A DNA stretch of 64,000 nt, from NCBI RefSeq assembly GCF_000717655.1, contig NZ_JNZY01000023.1, positions 82,054 through 146,053 on the forward strand, given 5' to 3'. Position 1 is the stretch's first letter. The number at the start of each line of letters is the position of its first letter. Below, piece by piece: positions 33,849 through 42,295 of the stretch. The stretch is from Streptomyces katrae (GTDB taxonomy: Bacteria > Actinomycetota > Actinomycetes > Streptomycetales > Streptomycetaceae). The notes beneath the pieces are model-generated. The model was not told where the DNA came from. It made no database searches and saw only the letters and a program-made list of their open reading frames with translations. The position numbers and the translations under genes were made by a program.

Positions 33849-34028
33849 CATCGCCTCGTCATGCACGGCCGAGTCGTGGGCGAGCACGACCGAGTCGTCG
33901 AGATCGTCGAAGTCCTTGGCCCGGATGGAACCCCGCCCTACAAGGTGAGGGCCGCAAACGGCCACGAAAGCATCATGTCGCCCGGGCCAGACAGCCAGGT
34001 TCAGCACCTCAAGAGCGACCAGGCCTGA
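33849..34028 (+). pseudogene. DUF1918 protein, 5'-truncated by IS3
   Basis: The plus-strand frame ending at TGA 34026-34028 reads HRLVMHGRVVGEHDRVVEIV, EVLGPDGTPPYKVRAANGHE and SIMSPGPDSQVQH. This is nearly the whole DUF1918 domain, a roughly 60-residue SH3-like barrel of small actinobacterial proteins, lacking only its first 8-10 residues, which would lie where the IS3 right end sits (33834). An internal ATG at 33861 could allow a 55-residue product, but it would miss the first strand. Confidence 0.75.
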
Positions 34029-34091
34029 CATACCCCCTTCACCACCCAAGGGCCCGCCAACCGACAGCCTCCTGCGGACAGGTCGGCGCCG

Positions 34092-34136
34092 CCGAACGAA
34101 GCGCCCCGGCGTATTACGCCGGGGCGCTTCGTTCGG
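34092..34136. terminator. 20-bp perfect hairpin terminator
   Basis: Arms 34092-34111 and 34117-34136 are exact complements with the loop TATTA. It lies 64 bases after the DUF1918 stop and is one of the strongest hairpins in the window. It is probably the original terminator of that gene. Confidence 0.8.
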
Positions 34137-34275
34137 TCGGTGAGGGTGACAGAACCACACGAAGGGCTCGCCCAGTCCCGCAGACAACGTAGGGAAGTTG
34201 AGTGGAGAGCCTGGTCGCAAAACGACTGCCTCCCGGCCCGAGGGCAGGGGGCAGCACTGAAAACGATGGGGTTGA

Positions 34276-34392
34276 TCAGTTGTCCTGCACGTCCCTCAGG
34301 ATCTCGGCCTTCGTCGCGTCGAGTTCCACGCACCACTCGACGCCGTGGGGGTCCACGAGCTCGACCGTGTAGAGGTAGATGAGCCCTTTCAG
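34276..34392 (-). pseudogene. C-terminal PepSY-domain fragment
   Basis: The minus strand reads LIYLYTVELVDPHGVEWCVE, LDATKAEILRDVQDN and a TGA at 34276-34278. A strand with VELxDxxGxEWxVxLDA followed by a short helix is the closing part of PepSY domains found in secreted inhibitors and sensor proteins. Upstream sequence is unrelated IS5 debris, so only the last 35 residues survive. Confidence 0.55.
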
Positions 34393-34439
34393 CGTTGCCT
34401 CTCCAGAGTGAGGACGGCTTTGTGATGACGCTCATACGG

Positions 34440-34690
34440 TGGGGGCTGATGCGGGCTCTACGGACGATCTGGCAGGACTTCAGCCTCCATGCCGCGTTCG
34501 ACGGGGGCGCGGGCGTGTGCAAGTGCGTGGACGTCGCGCTCTCCGGCGGCAGGTCGTGCGGGAGGTAGGCCCACTGACGGCCGGTCCGACCCTCGTAGAG
34601 GAACGCGTTCACGACCTCTCCGGGCCCCTGGAGATGCGCAGCCCTGTGCCCAGCGGTGGCGACGAAGTCCAGTTAGGGACGTCATCGCTG
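34440..34690 (-). pseudogene. IS5 family transposase fragment
   Basis: The minus strand reads VVNAFLYEGRTGRQWAYLPH DLPP, matching the N-terminal domain of IS5-type transposases (AILYVxRTGxQWRYLPHDFPP, as also seen at 36.5 kb). The catalytic part is gone and the sequence after LPP is unrelated in frame. Confidence 0.65.
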
Positions 34691-34715
34691 ACGGCCTCTA
34701 TGATCACGACCGGGG

Positions 34716-35423
34716 GTGTTGATGTTGAAGGCGACATGGGGGCGATCCGTCGGGGCCGCGGTTCTCGCGATGACGGTGATTTCGACGGGCGGGTGCAGCG
34801 CCGGGGGGTCGGTCGGCAAGGGGGCCCCGCTGACGCCCGGCGCGACGGCCACACCGCAGGTCACGAAAGCAGCCGCGGCCACCGGGCCAGGGGCGCCCGA
34901 GAAGTCGGCGCGGATCACCCCGGAGGACAGCAAGCTGCTCGAACGCTTCCGTAAGAACAGGGTGCCTGCGGGCTACGAACAGCCGTCTGAGGACACCCTC
35001 GCGGTGATCCTCCGCGGAGCCGACGGCGCCGGCCACCTGGGCTGGATGGCGGACGAGCAGACGTACTGCTTCGCCTCGACCCGCGCGAGCGGATCGCTCT
35101 CCACACGGTGTGAGCGGCTCCCCGCCCGGCACGCCCCGCACATCGCGGCCGGCCCGCACCTCGACGGCCACCTAATAGGCGAGGAGTACCACTACTACAC
35201 CGCGCTCGTCCTCGACGGGCGGGGCCGTTTCTCCTTCACGGGCCCCAGCAAGAGTTTCGGACCGGTGCACCAGGCCACGGTGGTATTCCCTTCGGGCAGG
35301 ACGGCCGCCCTCCTCGTCTACGAGGTCCTCGACCGGCACCTCGACGCCGCCGAGATCTGCGACGACGGCCGCGCCCACTGCTTCACGGCAACCGCCACGA
35401 TGGAAGACCCGGACAGTCCCTGA
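34716..35423 (+). CDS. Putative lipoprotein, 235 aa
   Basis: An exported lipoprotein. The signal peptide covers residues 1-26 and ends in the lipobox STGGC (Cys27). A Gly/Ala/Thr/Pro linker runs to about 60 and a globular domain follows, beginning ITPEDSKLLERFRKNRVPAG, with several Cys (YCFAS, STRCERL, ICDDGRAHCF). GTG 34716 and ATG 34722 are both possible starts. No family function can be assigned; composition and the paired Cys suggest an oxidised extracellular domain. Confidence 0.75.
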   Translation: MLMLKATWGRSVGAAVLAMTVISTGGCSAGGSVGKGAPLTPGATATPQVTKAAAATGPGAPEKSARITPEDSKLLERFRKNRVPAGYEQPSEDTLAVILRGADGAGHLGWMADEQTYCFASTRASGSLSTRCERLPARHAPHIAAGPHLDGHLIGEEYHYYTALVLDGRGRFSFTGPSKSFGPVHQATVVFPSGRTAALLVYEVLDRHLDAAEICDDGRAHCFTATATMEDPDSP

Positions 35424-35466
35424 CAGCTATCCCGTCATCGCTGGTCACGAGTGAGATGATCTCGCG

Positions 35467-35960
35467 GTGGCTGGTGTGATCACGGCGTCGGAGCCGTCTT
35501 GGATAGCCCCATTCAGCGGGCTGAGCCCACGGCAGTTGCGCAAGCTGGTCACCGCGATGCGGCGTGAGGGTGCGGACCCGGTTCGCAAGGGCAGGCCGTG
35601 GGGCCTTTCACTGGAGGACCGGATCCTGCTGGTAACGGCCTACTGGCGCACGAACCTGACGTTGCGCCAACTCGGCCCGTTGTTCGGCGTCTCGAAGTCC
35701 GGGGCGGACCGCGTTATCGACCACCCTGGCCCACGGCTCGCGCTCCAGCCTCGTAAGCGATTCCGCAAGGACACCGTGCTGATCGTGGACGGAACCCTGG
35801 TCCCTACCCGCGACCACACGGTGGCCGAGCAGTCAAAGAACTATCGGTACTCCACCAACCACCAGGTCATCATCGATGCCGACTTCCGCCTGGTCCGAGA
35901 CACCAATGAACGAACCCGAGCACCACTCAACGTATGGGACCTACCCCTGACCAAGACACG
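35467..35960 (+). pseudogene. IS5-like (DDE_Tnp_4) transposase, 3'-truncated
   Basis: The frame from GTG 35467 reads LSPRQLRKLVTAMRREGADP, then ILLVTAYWRTNLTLRQLGPL FGVSKSGADRVI (HTH of the DDE_4 group) and the first catalytic Asp in VLIVDGTLVPTRDH, then VIIDADFRLV. After about 35930 similarity stops; the DGGY and C-terminal Glu regions are absent and the frame runs on through foreign sequence to 36111. Confidence 0.75.
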
Positions 35961-35988
35961 AGGAAAGGTGGACACGGCCTTCGCCGCG

Positions 35989-36102
35989 TTAGGCTGGCGG
36001 GGAGGCGAAGTAGGTGTCGGGGCTGGGCACGTAGCCGGTGTGGCAGGCGTCGCAGCAGCCCTTGGTGCACAGAGGCAGGCAGAAGTAGGAGATCGTTTTC
36101 AC
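35989..36102 (-). CDS. Possible small cysteine-rich peptide, 37 aa
   Basis: A short minus-strand frame between two IS5 remnants starts at GTG 36102 and encodes 37 residues with five Cys in the pattern CxxxCxxxCCxxC followed by His, then a YVPSPDTYF tail. The Cys spacing suggests metal binding or disulfides. There is no strong ribosome-binding site and the frame is open upstream, so it may be the tail of a lost gene instead of a gene in its own right. Confidence 0.3.
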   Translation of the reverse strand: MKTISYFCLPLCTKGCCDACHTGYVPSPDTYFASPPA

Positions 36103-36320
36103 CTCATCTGATCGGGTATCGGCCGATTCTTGAGGTCTGAAATTGCGGTGCGGGTGGGGTTGTGGACGCGGTCGACGCCTGGGGGCTCGCGGGGTTGCGG
36201 ATGGGGCGGCGGGCGACGTACTCCTGTCTCATCCCAGGATGCCCGGCCTTCGCGGTCGTGTGCTTCCACCGTCATTGCGTGCGCCTGGGCGCACGCGGTC
36301 CTCGGCGGTACGCCGCAAGC

Positions 36321-36905
36321 ATGCCGAGGCGACGCCGATATCCGAGTGATCTGTCCGATGCCCGCTGGGAGTTGATCGATCCGGTCCTTGCCGCCTGGCG
36401 CTTCGACCGCCGCGGCAGGGCCCTGGTCGGCCGGCCACCCGAGCACGACCTGCGCGACATCATGGACGCGATCTTGTACGTGGACCACACCGGACTCCAG
36501 TGGCGCTACCTCCCGCACGACTTCCCACACTGGAACACGGTCTACGGCTACTTCGCCACATGGGCAGACGAGGGCGTGTTCGCCCAGATGGGCGGCCTGC
36601 TCAGGCAACTCTTGCGGGAGAAGGAAGGCCGGGACGCCGAGCCATCGGCCTGTGTGATTGACGCCCAGAGTGTCAAGACCTCCACCAGCGCCCACGCCTC
36701 CAGCCAGGGCATCGACGCCGGGAAGAAAAACGTCGCCAGAAGGCGGAGCATCGTCACCGACACGCTCGGGCTCCTCATCGCGGTGCTGGTCACCGCGGCG
36801 AGCGTGCAGGACTCCGCCGGCACCACCCTGCTCGACCAGGTCGCCGCCGCCCACCCGCGTGTCCGCAAAGTGTGGGTCGACGGCGGCCACCGCCAGCACC
36901 TCGTC
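36321..36905 (+). pseudogene. IS5 family transposase, 3'-truncated
   Basis: From ATG 36321 the frame reads RRYPSDLSDARWELIDPVLA, MDAILYVDHTGLQWRYLPHD FPHWNTVYGYF, SACVIDAQSVKTS (first Asp), GRRSIVTDTLGLL-type core and VWVDGGHRQHLVE (second Asp). Just after that, near 36905, the sequence changes and the Glu-containing C-terminus is missing; the frame then runs into DNA-ligase relic B. The deletion joined the two elements. Confidence 0.8.
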
Positions 36906-37029
36906 GAGCCTCCGCGTCACCTTCGTTATTCGCTTGGGGCAGCGATGTCTCAGCTTTCTGATCATCCCTGTCGCCTACTTGCGGCAACGGTTGGTCGAGT
37001 CTCAGGAAGTCCGGTACGGGGAGGCCGAC

Positions 37030-37415
37030 CATCGCGCGTGTCATGGGGCACAGGGTCCACAAGGTCGTCAGTGCGCGGGCTGCGAAGAGGATCTCCAGGC
37101 ATCGGCGGCACTCGGCGTAGGGCAGGGCCAGCAGCTCGATGCCGTCGATCTGCAGGGCGTCGAAGGCGATGAAGAACGCGGGGGTCTTCGCGGCGAATGC
37201 GGTGGCGGTGCGGCCGCGGGCGGCGGCCCGGCGCTGGAGGGCTTGGCAGGACAGCCGGCCGGCTGCGGTGTCCCAGACGACGAGCTCGCCATCGAGGACC
37301 AGCCCCTCGGGCAGTTGCTCGGCGGCCGCGACCAAGTCGGGGAACCGGTCCTGGACCAAGACGCCGCGCCGGGTCTGCAGGAGCAGCCGGCCGCCGGGAC
37401 GAGGAACTGTCAAAA
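37030..37415 (-). pseudogene. ATP-dependent DNA ligase remnant, copy B
   Basis: One uninterrupted minus-strand frame reads GGRLLLQTRRGVLVQDRFPD, LPEGLVLDGELVVWDTAAGR (motif III with the DGE metal ligand), LQRRAAARGRTATAFAAKTP, FFIAFDALQIDG, LPYAECRRCLEILF and TLWTLCPMT, then stops matching. Motif I lies beyond the upstream break and motifs IV-V are lost downstream, where the IS5 remnant abuts. About 125 residues of the adenylation domain survive. Confidence 0.75.
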
Positions 37416-37507
37416 CCTGTGGATGGGGGCAGGCCGGACGCTGGCGGGCTGCCGTAGTCTGCGGGCTATGTCGAGAGCTCGCGTGGTTCGGGGCCGCGGG
37501 GCTGTTC

Positions 37508-38188
37508 TCATCCCAGCGCGAGCCAGTTGATACCCAGGCGGGCGATCTGGGAGTTCTCCTCCGGCCCCAGCGGCTCACGCCCGGTGACCTTGCGAAGAAA
37601 CCGGGCAGGGCTCCATCCCAGCCCGGTCACCCCACTCGTATCCGTTCCGGCGAGGAATTCCAGCAGCAGGTCTCCGGCCGACGGCGTCAGCCATGCCTCA
37701 CGCCCGAGCGCATCGGCCAAGTCGATCCCGTGCACGGCGACTTCGAAGACGCGCGTCAGCATGAAGTCGGCCAGCAGCATCGCATCACCGTGCCGCGTCC
37801 GCACCACCCGGCGCTCTGGCTCCTTCCGGCACAGCTCCTGTGCCTTCCACCAGGTTTGGGCGAAGTCGGCGACGAGGTCGCCCCCTGAGTGGTGACGGGC
37901 GGCGCGGTCCCGTCCCAGATCGATTCGGGCCGCGTTGGTCGCGGCGCTGAAGCGGCGGTCCGGCCTGTAGTACTCGGCCGCGGAGACCTCGGGAACCTCG
38001 GGGACCTGGCCGTCGATCATGTCGGGCACCCAGTCCAGGACGACGCAGATGTGGCCCAGCAGTTCACGGGCAGACCACGGTGCACACCGTGTCGGGCGGT
38101 CCCACACGGCTTCGGACGACCCCGCAAGTTCCCGGCCGAGCGTCTCGGCTTCTGTCTCGAACGCGTCCAACACCCGGGTGAGGTCCAT
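37508..38188 (-). CDS. Maleylpyruvate isomerase N-terminal-domain protein (DinB/MDMPI-like)
   Basis: A 226-residue protein of the mycothiol-dependent maleylpyruvate isomerase/DinB helical-bundle superfamily. WSARELLGHICVVLDWVPD contains the first metal His and VFEVAVHGIDLADALGR the second His plus the HGxDL signature. These four-helix metalloproteins handle mycothiol-dependent isomerisations or conjugations in actinobacteria. The ATG at 38188 opens with DLTRVLDAFETEAETL, the usual first helix. It stands alone; the exact substrate is unknown. Confidence 0.8.
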   Translation of the reverse strand: MDLTRVLDAFETEAETLGRELAGSSEAVWDRPTRCAPWSARELLGHICVVLDWVPDMIDGQVPEVPEVSAAEYYRPDRRFSAATNAARIDLGRDRAARHHSGGDLVADFAQTWWKAQELCRKEPERRVVRTRHGDAMLLADFMLTRVFEVAVHGIDLADALGREAWLTPSAGDLLLEFLAGTDTSGVTGLGWSPARFLRKVTGREPLGPEENSQIARLGINWLALG

Positions 38189-38227
38189 GATCGTCAGGCT
38201 ACCAGCGGGCCCCGGGCCGGTCTGTGG

Positions 38228-38440
38228 TCAGGCTGCAGCCACAGTTTCCGGACGTTCGACCAGGGCGCCGCTCTCGAAGCCGGCGCCGGTGCGGACGAGG
38301 GAGACCAGGTGGGCGCCAGTGATCGCCCGCCACCGGGTCTGGGCGGACTCGACCAGCTTGAACATCATCGCAAGAGCGGGACGGGTACGGGGTCGGCGGG
38401 TTGAGCGCTCACGGGCTCCTACAGGAAGGTTGTACCGCAC
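38228..38440 (-). pseudogene. IS256 family transposase, C-terminal fragment
   Basis: About 50 residues read ALAMMFKLVESAQTRWRAIT and HLVSLVRTGAGFESGALVER before a stop at 38228, the terminal segment of IS256-group transposases (MxFKLIxxAxxRWRxxxxxHLxxLVxxGxxF). The upstream 20 residues are unrelated. No catalytic domain remains. Confidence 0.7.
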
Positions 38441-38615
38441 GGTAGCGGTTCAGCCCCACGGCCGGTGGGGGTAGCTCTGGACGTATCGGCATGCCGCGGC
38501 CTCGCTCGTGCCTAAGCTGTCGCAACCTTTCCATCAAAACCGTCGGCCGCTCCGGTGAGAACCCGACTTCACCGCCGACCCACCCGCTCCTGGAACGCCG
38601 CTGTGGTGCGCGCCG

Positions 38616-38823
38616 TTACCTGTCCTGCGCGGTCAGGAGCAGGACCAGGGCCTTGGAACGGGTGATCCCGAGCGCGGTGGCCAGCGTTTCGGCGGACATG
38701 CCGTCGTCGCACAGCGCGCCAGCGCTGTCCCTGCTCACCGGGGCGGCGATCCGCTCCAGGACACCCGCGGCGCGCAGCGCAGCCAGCGGCGCGTCAGCGG
38801 CCGGGGCGGCCGTGCCGACGTAC
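38616..38823 (-). pseudogene. C-terminal HTH-like fragment
   Basis: An open minus-strand frame ending at TAA 38616-38618 encodes about 68 residues: RYVGTAAPAADAPLAALRAA, GVLERIAAPVSRDSAG and GMSAETLATALGITRSKALV. The last part looks like a helix-turn-helix. There is no start codon upstream and the sequence ends near the promoter of the small membrane-protein gene, so it is the 3' remnant of a gene I cannot name. Confidence 0.4.
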
Positions 38824-38874
38824 CGTGCGCTTTCGCAGAGTCGCCCTACTACTGGAATCCAAAGGCTGGGTCAC

Positions 38875-38932
38875 TTGCTCGTCGAAGGCGCAACCCGCTA
38901 TCTTGAACATGTTCATGTTGAACACGTTCAAG
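38875..38932 (+). promoter_or_regulatory. Promoter with two tandem GAACnnGTTC palindromes
   Basis: A -35-like TTGCTC (38875-38880), 18 bases, then TATCTT (38899-38904). Overlapping and directly downstream of the -10 are GAACATGTTC (38905-38914) and GAACACGTTC (38920-38929), each a palindrome, centres 15 bases apart. This layout is typical of TetR-family operators. The controlled gene would be the small membrane protein starting at 38947. Confidence 0.5.
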
Positions 38933-38946
38933 AGAAAAGAGTGGCC

Positions 38947-39150
38947 ATGGGTGGCGCCGAGGTCATCGCCTGTTTGCTGCTGTTCATCTTCGTGATCATT
39001 CCTACGAGCGTTGGCCTCACCATCGCCAATTTCAGGGCGTGCGCGGAGCTTCGTGCACTTCGTCGGACGACCCCCGAGCGAGCAGCAGCACTTGCGGACC
39101 CGCTCGCTCCAGCTCCACCGCCATCCCCGCCGCCGCCTGGCCAGGTCTGA
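38947..39150 (+). CDS. Small single-pass membrane protein, 67 aa
   Basis: ATG 38947 (a GTG six bases upstream is also possible) follows AAGAGAAAAGAG. Residues 4-25 form one hydrophobic helix, VIACLLLFIFVIIPTSVGLT; a charged segment ELRALRRTTPERAAALAD follows, then a Pro-rich tail. No family is recognised. A promoter with two TetR-like palindromes lies directly upstream, so it appears to be a regulated gene; the regulator is not encoded next to it. Confidence 0.55.
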   Translation: MGGAEVIACLLLFIFVIIPTSVGLTIANFRACAELRALRRTTPERAAALADPLAPAPPPSPPPPGQV

Positions 39151-39234
39151 ACTGTGGTCACTGCCCAACGCCCGTCGACGGCCACGCTCCCGGCCCGCCT
39201 CCTCGGCACCGACCACGGGGCGCAGACGGGCAGG

Positions 39235-39440
39235 GCGAAACACGGGGCGCCGGGGCCGTTCGGGTTTCCGGTGTGCCGAAGTTGCTCCAGTAGCTGACCA
39301 CCTGGCCGGCCAGGGCTCGCTGAGCGTCGGTCATCGGCCGCTGGGGCGGGACGGAGGAGAACAGGTACGGCAGCTCGAAGCTCTGCGCCGTCCCGTAGGG
39401 GAAGCCGGGGTCCGCCCAGAGGCCAGGCCCAGGAGGGGCA
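39235..39440 (-). pseudogene. Carboxylesterase C-terminal remnant
   Basis: The minus strand reads FPYGTAQSFELPYLFSS, then LTDAQRALAGQVVSYWSNF (actual residues MTDAQRALAG), a frameshift, and HTGNPNGPGAPCFA. This is the C-terminal region of type-B carboxylesterases (AxxMxxYWxxFAxTGxPNGPG), with the catalytic domain missing and one frameshift. The DNA beyond it up to 39600 has a second short relic on the plus strand (FDPRLERYWGLVG) that I cannot place. Confidence 0.6.
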
Positions 39441-39675
39441 GACCGACACGCCCGTGTTCCGCGCGTTCCTGCACGGGTGGTGTCGAGGTCGTCCGGCTTC
39501 GATCCCCGCCTGGAACGCTACTGGGGCCTGGTCGGGACGGGCAGCCAGATGGCTGACGGAGAGACTGTCGGTCTCGATGGCCGAGGCTGCTCGGCCCACA
39601 GCTGTGGTCCGAGCCGGCTGCCGCCCGTACCCCGGCGACCGGGAGGCGGCTGCGGACGTTCGGCCCGCTGCGCGG

Positions 39676-42102
39676 TCAGCGGGCGGTCGGTCCGCTGGTC
39701 ACGGCCGTCCAGCTGCCGCCGCGGACCGCGTACACCGTCAGCTTGCGGTTGACCGTGTCGCCGTTCCCGTCGAAGCCGACGCGGCCGGTGACTCCGTCGA
39801 AGCCCAGCCGTGCCACCGCGGACGGCAGTTCGGCCCGGGCGTCATGGGGAAGGGTGCCGCCGTGGGCGGCCACGACCGCCTTCACCGCCTCGATGAGGGC
39901 CCAGGTCGCGTCGTACGCGTACGGCCCGTACCAGCCGGCCGCATCCGTGTAGCCGGCCTTCCGATACCGGGTGAGGAAGTCCTGCCCGGCTGCCGATTCC
40001 TCGGCGGCCACGCCGATGGTGGTGGCGAGGTCGCCCTCGGCCTCGGGGTTCGTCGTGAGGTACTGCTGGTCGAAGATGCCGTCACCCCCCATCAGGGAGA
40101 CGTTCACCGCCGCCCGATCGAGCTGCTGGGAAAGGGCTGCGGCGGTGTCGTAGTAGCCACCGAAGTAGACGGCGTCGGCTTCCGAGGACCGCACCCTTTC
40201 GGCCAGGCCCGCGAAGGCGCGCTCCGCGGGATCGACCTGCTCGGTACCGACGACGGTCCCGCCCAGCTTCGTGAACTCGGCCGTGAGACCGGCGGTGAGA
40301 GCGGTGCCGTAGGCGCTCGCGTCGTCCACCACGTACAGCTTGGTCTTCTTCGCCTCGCCGTGCAGGTACCGGGCGGCGAACGGCCCCTGGTCAGCGTCCG
40401 TGGCGACGGTGCGGAAATAGGTGGAGTGGGGACGCGACGGGGCCCCGGCTGCCCAGGTGGAGCCCCGTGTCAGCACGGGATCGGTGTTGCCCGGTGACAC
40501 GACGGCCATGTTCGCCCGCGCCAGGGGCGGCACGAAGGTCTTGGCGACACCCGAGTTGAGGGGGCCGACGACTCCCAGCACCTTCTCGTCGGCCACGAAC
40601 CGGGCCGCGTTGGAAGCTCCCTCGGCGGGGTCGGCGCCGTCGTCCAGGGCCTTGATCTCGAAGGTCACCCCGGGGACGGGCTTGGTTTCGTTGGCGGTCC
40701 TCACCGCCAGCTCGGCCGAGTTCCTGATTCCGACTCCCATGGAGGACAGGGCGCCGCTCAGCGGTGCGTCCACCCCGATCACCACGGTGACGGAGGAGGC
40801 CTCCGACCCGCTGCCGGCCGCGCCGTCGCCGTGCGGCGTGCCCTTGTCCCCGGTGAGGGTCCAGGTGAGGACGGAGCCGGTGGCGAGCGTGGCCAGCACG
40901 GTGGCCACGACGACGGACCGCCGGGTGAGGTGTCGGCGCCCGGTTGGTGCCCGCTCGCCGGTCCCCGTCCCGTGCGTACGCGCTTCCCCGGCCCGGGGCT
41001 CGGGCAGGGGCGGGGCGGTCGGCCGGTCCGGCACGGGGCGCTGCGAGGCGTCCGCGCCGGACGCGGAGTCCAGGACCGTCGGGGTGCGGGGGGACGGCGG
41101 CGGTGAAGTGGGCCGCTCAGGCACTGCCCGGCCGGCAGTGGGCGGCGCGGCATCCGGCGCCGGCACAGGCGTGGCGCCATCCGGCGCCGGTACGGGAGTC
41201 GCCTGCGGGTCCGGCGCGGGCGGGGAGGCCGGCTCCTGTTCGCTCCCCCGGCGGGCGGGTGCGCAGGGCGCAGGCTTGCAGGACCGCAGTACCGATGCCA
41301 GCATCTCGGCCGCGTCGTCGGCGTCCACGCGCTGCGCCGGGTCCTTGGTGAGGAGCGCGTCCAGGACGGGCGCGAGCGGACCGGCGTGGACGGCGGGCCG
41401 GTGCGGGCGGGTGAAGACGGCCACGGCGAGGGCGTGGAGCCCCTCCGCGTCGAACGGGGGCCGCCCCTCGACGGCGTGGTAGAGGGTGGCGCCCAGCGCC
41501 CACAAGTCATTGGCGGCGGTCGGGCGCTTGCCTTCCAGCTGCTCCGGCGCCATGTAGTGCGGGGTGCCGATGACCATCCCGCTGTGACTGAGCTTGGTCG
41601 TGGCGTCCGCGAGGTGGGCGATGCCGAAGTCGGTCAGGACGACGCGGTCCTTGGCCAGCAGCACGTTGTCCGGCTTGATGTCACGGTGGACGATCCGCGC
41701 CCTGTGCGCTTCGGCCAGCGCGTCGAGCATCGCGGCGCCGATCTCTGCCACGCGGTGCACGGGCAGCCGCCCGCCGTTGCGGATGGCGGCGGCCAGGGAC
41801 TGCCCGCGAACCAGCTCCATCACGAGGACGGGGGCGCCCTCGTGCTCCACGACGTCGTGGATGGTGATGATGCCGGGGTGGTTGAGCGTGACCGCGGCCT
41901 GCGCCTCTCCGATGAACCGCCGGACCAGCGCCGCGCGGTCGCCGTCGTCCATCCCTGGCGGGAAAAGGATCTCCTTGACGGCGATCTCACGTCCGAAGAG
42001 ATGCTGGTCGAGGCCACGCCACACCCGGCCCATACCGCCTTGGCCGATGCGTTCGACCAGCTGGTACCGGCCGGCGATGAGTTCGGGATTCTGCTCGGTC
42101 AC
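39676..42102 (-). CDS. Receptor Ser/Thr kinase with periplasmic-binding-protein sensor
   Basis: An 808-residue transmembrane kinase. The cytoplasmic Ser/Thr kinase domain covers 12-275: glycine loop IGQGGMGRV, ATP Lys43, Glu67, HRD with Asp141, DFG 158-160 and MAPEQ. A Pro-rich juxtamembrane linker (280-390) leads to one helix at about 396-415. The outer domain (430-808) is a branched-chain amino-acid-binding fold (Peripla_BP_6): VTVVIGVDAPLSGALSSMG, VVGPLNSGVAKTFVPPLARA, KLYVVDDASAYGTALTAG and VYFGGYYDTAAALSQQL. It should sense a small extracellular ligand and phosphorylate cytoplasmic targets. GTG start at 42102; divergent from a second kinase gene. Confidence 0.92.
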   Translation of the reverse strand: MTEQNPELIAGRYQLVERIGQGGMGRVWRGLDQHLFGREIAVKEILFPPGMDDGDRAALVRRFIGEAQAAVTLNHPGIITIHDVVEHEGAPVLVMELVRGQSLAAAIRNGGRLPVHRVAEIGAAMLDALAEAHRARIVHRDIKPDNVLLAKDRVVLTDFGIAHLADATTKLSHSGMVIGTPHYMAPEQLEGKRPTAANDLWALGATLYHAVEGRPPFDAEGLHALAVAVFTRPHRPAVHAGPLAPVLDALLTKDPAQRVDADDAAEMLASVLRSCKPAPCAPARRGSEQEPASPPAPDPQATPVPAPDGATPVPAPDAAPPTAGRAVPERPTSPPPSPRTPTVLDSASGADASQRPVPDRPTAPPLPEPRAGEARTHGTGTGERAPTGRRHLTRRSVVVATVLATLATGSVLTWTLTGDKGTPHGDGAAGSGSEASSVTVVIGVDAPLSGALSSMGVGIRNSAELAVRTANETKPVPGVTFEIKALDDGADPAEGASNAARFVADEKVLGVVGPLNSGVAKTFVPPLARANMAVVSPGNTDPVLTRGSTWAAGAPSRPHSTYFRTVATDADQGPFAARYLHGEAKKTKLYVVDDASAYGTALTAGLTAEFTKLGGTVVGTEQVDPAERAFAGLAERVRSSEADAVYFGGYYDTAAALSQQLDRAAVNVSLMGGDGIFDQQYLTTNPEAEGDLATTIGVAAEESAAGQDFLTRYRKAGYTDAAGWYGPYAYDATWALIEAVKAVVAAHGGTLPHDARAELPSAVARLGFDGVTGRVGFDGNGDTVNRKLTVYAVRGGSWTAVTSGPTAR

Positions 42103-42295
42103 GCGGACACTCTAGGTCCTGCTGAGCCGAGCAGGTGACGAAAGCATGGCTCGATGTCGCCCCTCCCGAGCAGCGGGGCGCTGCGGCACGATCACGGTGC
42201 CAGTCCCGCGCGGCCGCCCTCTGCCGCACGGGCTGCGTAGGACGGTTTCCGGCGGGTAGGCGGGCGGTATCGTCCGCCAGTGGAGGAGGACCCGC

